From Emmonsiellopsis sp. PD_33 (lineage: Eukaryota; Ascomycota; Eurotiomycetes; Onygenales; Ajellomycetaceae), in NCBI GenBank assembly GCA_032988165.1, contig JANTQF010000294.1, positions 1-44,802 of the forward strand: a DNA stretch of 44,802 nucleotides, read 5' to 3'. Positions 44,385 to 44,802 of the stretch are shown piece by piece (the stretch's first letter is position 1; the number at the start of each line of letters is the position of its first letter). The notes below the pieces were generated by a model. It was not told the DNA's origin. It ran no database searches and saw nothing but the letters and a program-made list of their open reading frames with translations. The translations under genes were made by a program, and so were the position numbers.

Positions 44385-44802
44385 ATGCAGGGCTTCAGTA
44401 CGTGACGTGAACCCCCCCCCTACTCCCGGGAAAATCCACTAACCACCCCCGCAGACATGGGCCGCTACATCCCCCCGGACCTCGAAGGCCACACCACCCC
44501 CAACACCCTCCACTCCAAACACCCCCTCGGCTCGCGCGCCCGCCACCTCCACACAACCGGCGAGCTAACCGTGCGCTTCGAAATGCCCTTTGCAATCTGG
44601 TGCGCCACCTGCGCGCCCACATCCGACACCGCGCTGATCGGCCAGGGTGTCCGGTTCAATGCGCTGAAGAAGCGCGTTGGGAGTTATTATTCGACGCCTG
44701 TGTATAGTTTTCGTATGCGCCATCCGGCGTGTGGCGGGTGGATTGAGATTCGGACGGAGCCGAGGAGGACGGAGTATGTGGTTGTGGAGGGGGGGGGGGG
44801 GG
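44385..44802 (+). CDS. CWC16/CCDC130-family splicing factor, 5' part (exons 44385-44397, 44455 onward)
   Basis: This family (Yju2/Cwf16/CCDC130) joins the spliceosome around the first catalytic step. The 13-nt first exon ATGCAGGGCTTCA is followed by a 57-bp intron (GTACGT, CTAAC, GCAG; 44398-44454). Splicing gives MQGFNMGRYIPPDLEG. Then come the conserved blocks RFEMPFAIWCATC, GQGVRFNALKKRVGSYYSTP and FRMRHPACGGWIEIRTEP. The first CxxC is present. The second zinc-binding pair reads HPAC, so a His stands where many relatives have Cys. The gene is cut by the window end, which is a run of 14 Gs where the protein should continue after VVVEG, so the last residues are doubtful. Confidence 0.9.
44789..44802 (+). 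other. Terminal G homopolymer, 14 bp
   Basis: The window ends in 14 consecutive Gs inside a conserved coding exon, where relatives have a Glu-Gly followed by charged residues. It looks like a contig-end sequencing or assembly artefact rather than biology. Confidence 0.6.

Overview
The window is nuclear DNA of a filamentous ascomycete, most likely a eurotiomycete. The evidence is short introns (57-109 bp) with GTRNGT donors and CTAAC/CTAAT branch points, fungal-type orthologues (methylthioadenosine phosphorylase, GH3 beta-glucosidase, CWC16 splicing factor), and a large island mutated in the manner of repeat-induced point mutation (RIP). Species cannot be set from sequence alone.

Layout. At 1-420 there is an AT-rich tandem repeat. 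At 421-6457 the base composition is ordinary and holds three plus-strand genes: an unrecognised coiled-coil protein (1277-2332), an ADP-ribosylglycohydrolase-fold protein that has lost its metal-binding acidic residues (2956-4164, one intron), and S-methyl-5'-thioadenosine phosphorylase (4828-5959, two introns). From 6458 to 40453 lies a 34-kb AT-rich island in which, by eye, I find no CpG outside one small young insertion. From 40454 normal composition resumes with a secreted GH3 beta-glucosidase (41172-43932, two introns) and the 5' end of a CWC16/CCDC130-type splicing factor (44385 to the window end).

The island is a nest of decayed mobile elements, and it is the interesting part. Its two edges are 45-bp inverted repeats, each bordered by TA (6460-6504 and 40407-40451), as expected of a Tc1/mariner-superfamily insertion. 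Inside lies a 13.4-kb hAT element (9981-23422) with perfect 15-bp terminal inverted repeats and a perfect 8-bp target duplication, ACTCTAAT. It has a hAT transposase relic reading to its right end and a 1,410-codon SNF2-family ATPase relic reading to its left end. Between these two divergent genes is a partly triplicated actin gene fragment. Fourteen copies of a 14-bp palindrome are scattered through this element and were not seen elsewhere. A 555-bp MITE with 63-bp inverted repeats sits in the hAT transposase, and removing it with one TA rejoins the local reading frame. To the right is a 7.4-kb chromodomain Ty3/gypsy retrotransposon (24867-32227, minus strand, 323-bp LTRs) with an antisense reading-frame relic between pol and the 3' LTR. 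Near the right edge of the island are two divergent gene relics: a histone-H3-like gene (39689 onward, plus) and a lysine-rich coiled-coil gene (39247 downward, minus). Two minisatellites (37-bp and 36-bp units) and a dispersed repeat family fill part of the rest.

The host genes look intact and independently transcribed, with no operon-like arrangement. The island genes are all broken by stops, mostly explicable by C-to-T change on either strand, so they are fossils. The hAT plus SNF2 plus actin arrangement, and the 34-kb span between TA-bordered inverted repeats, are the strongest candidates for something undescribed.
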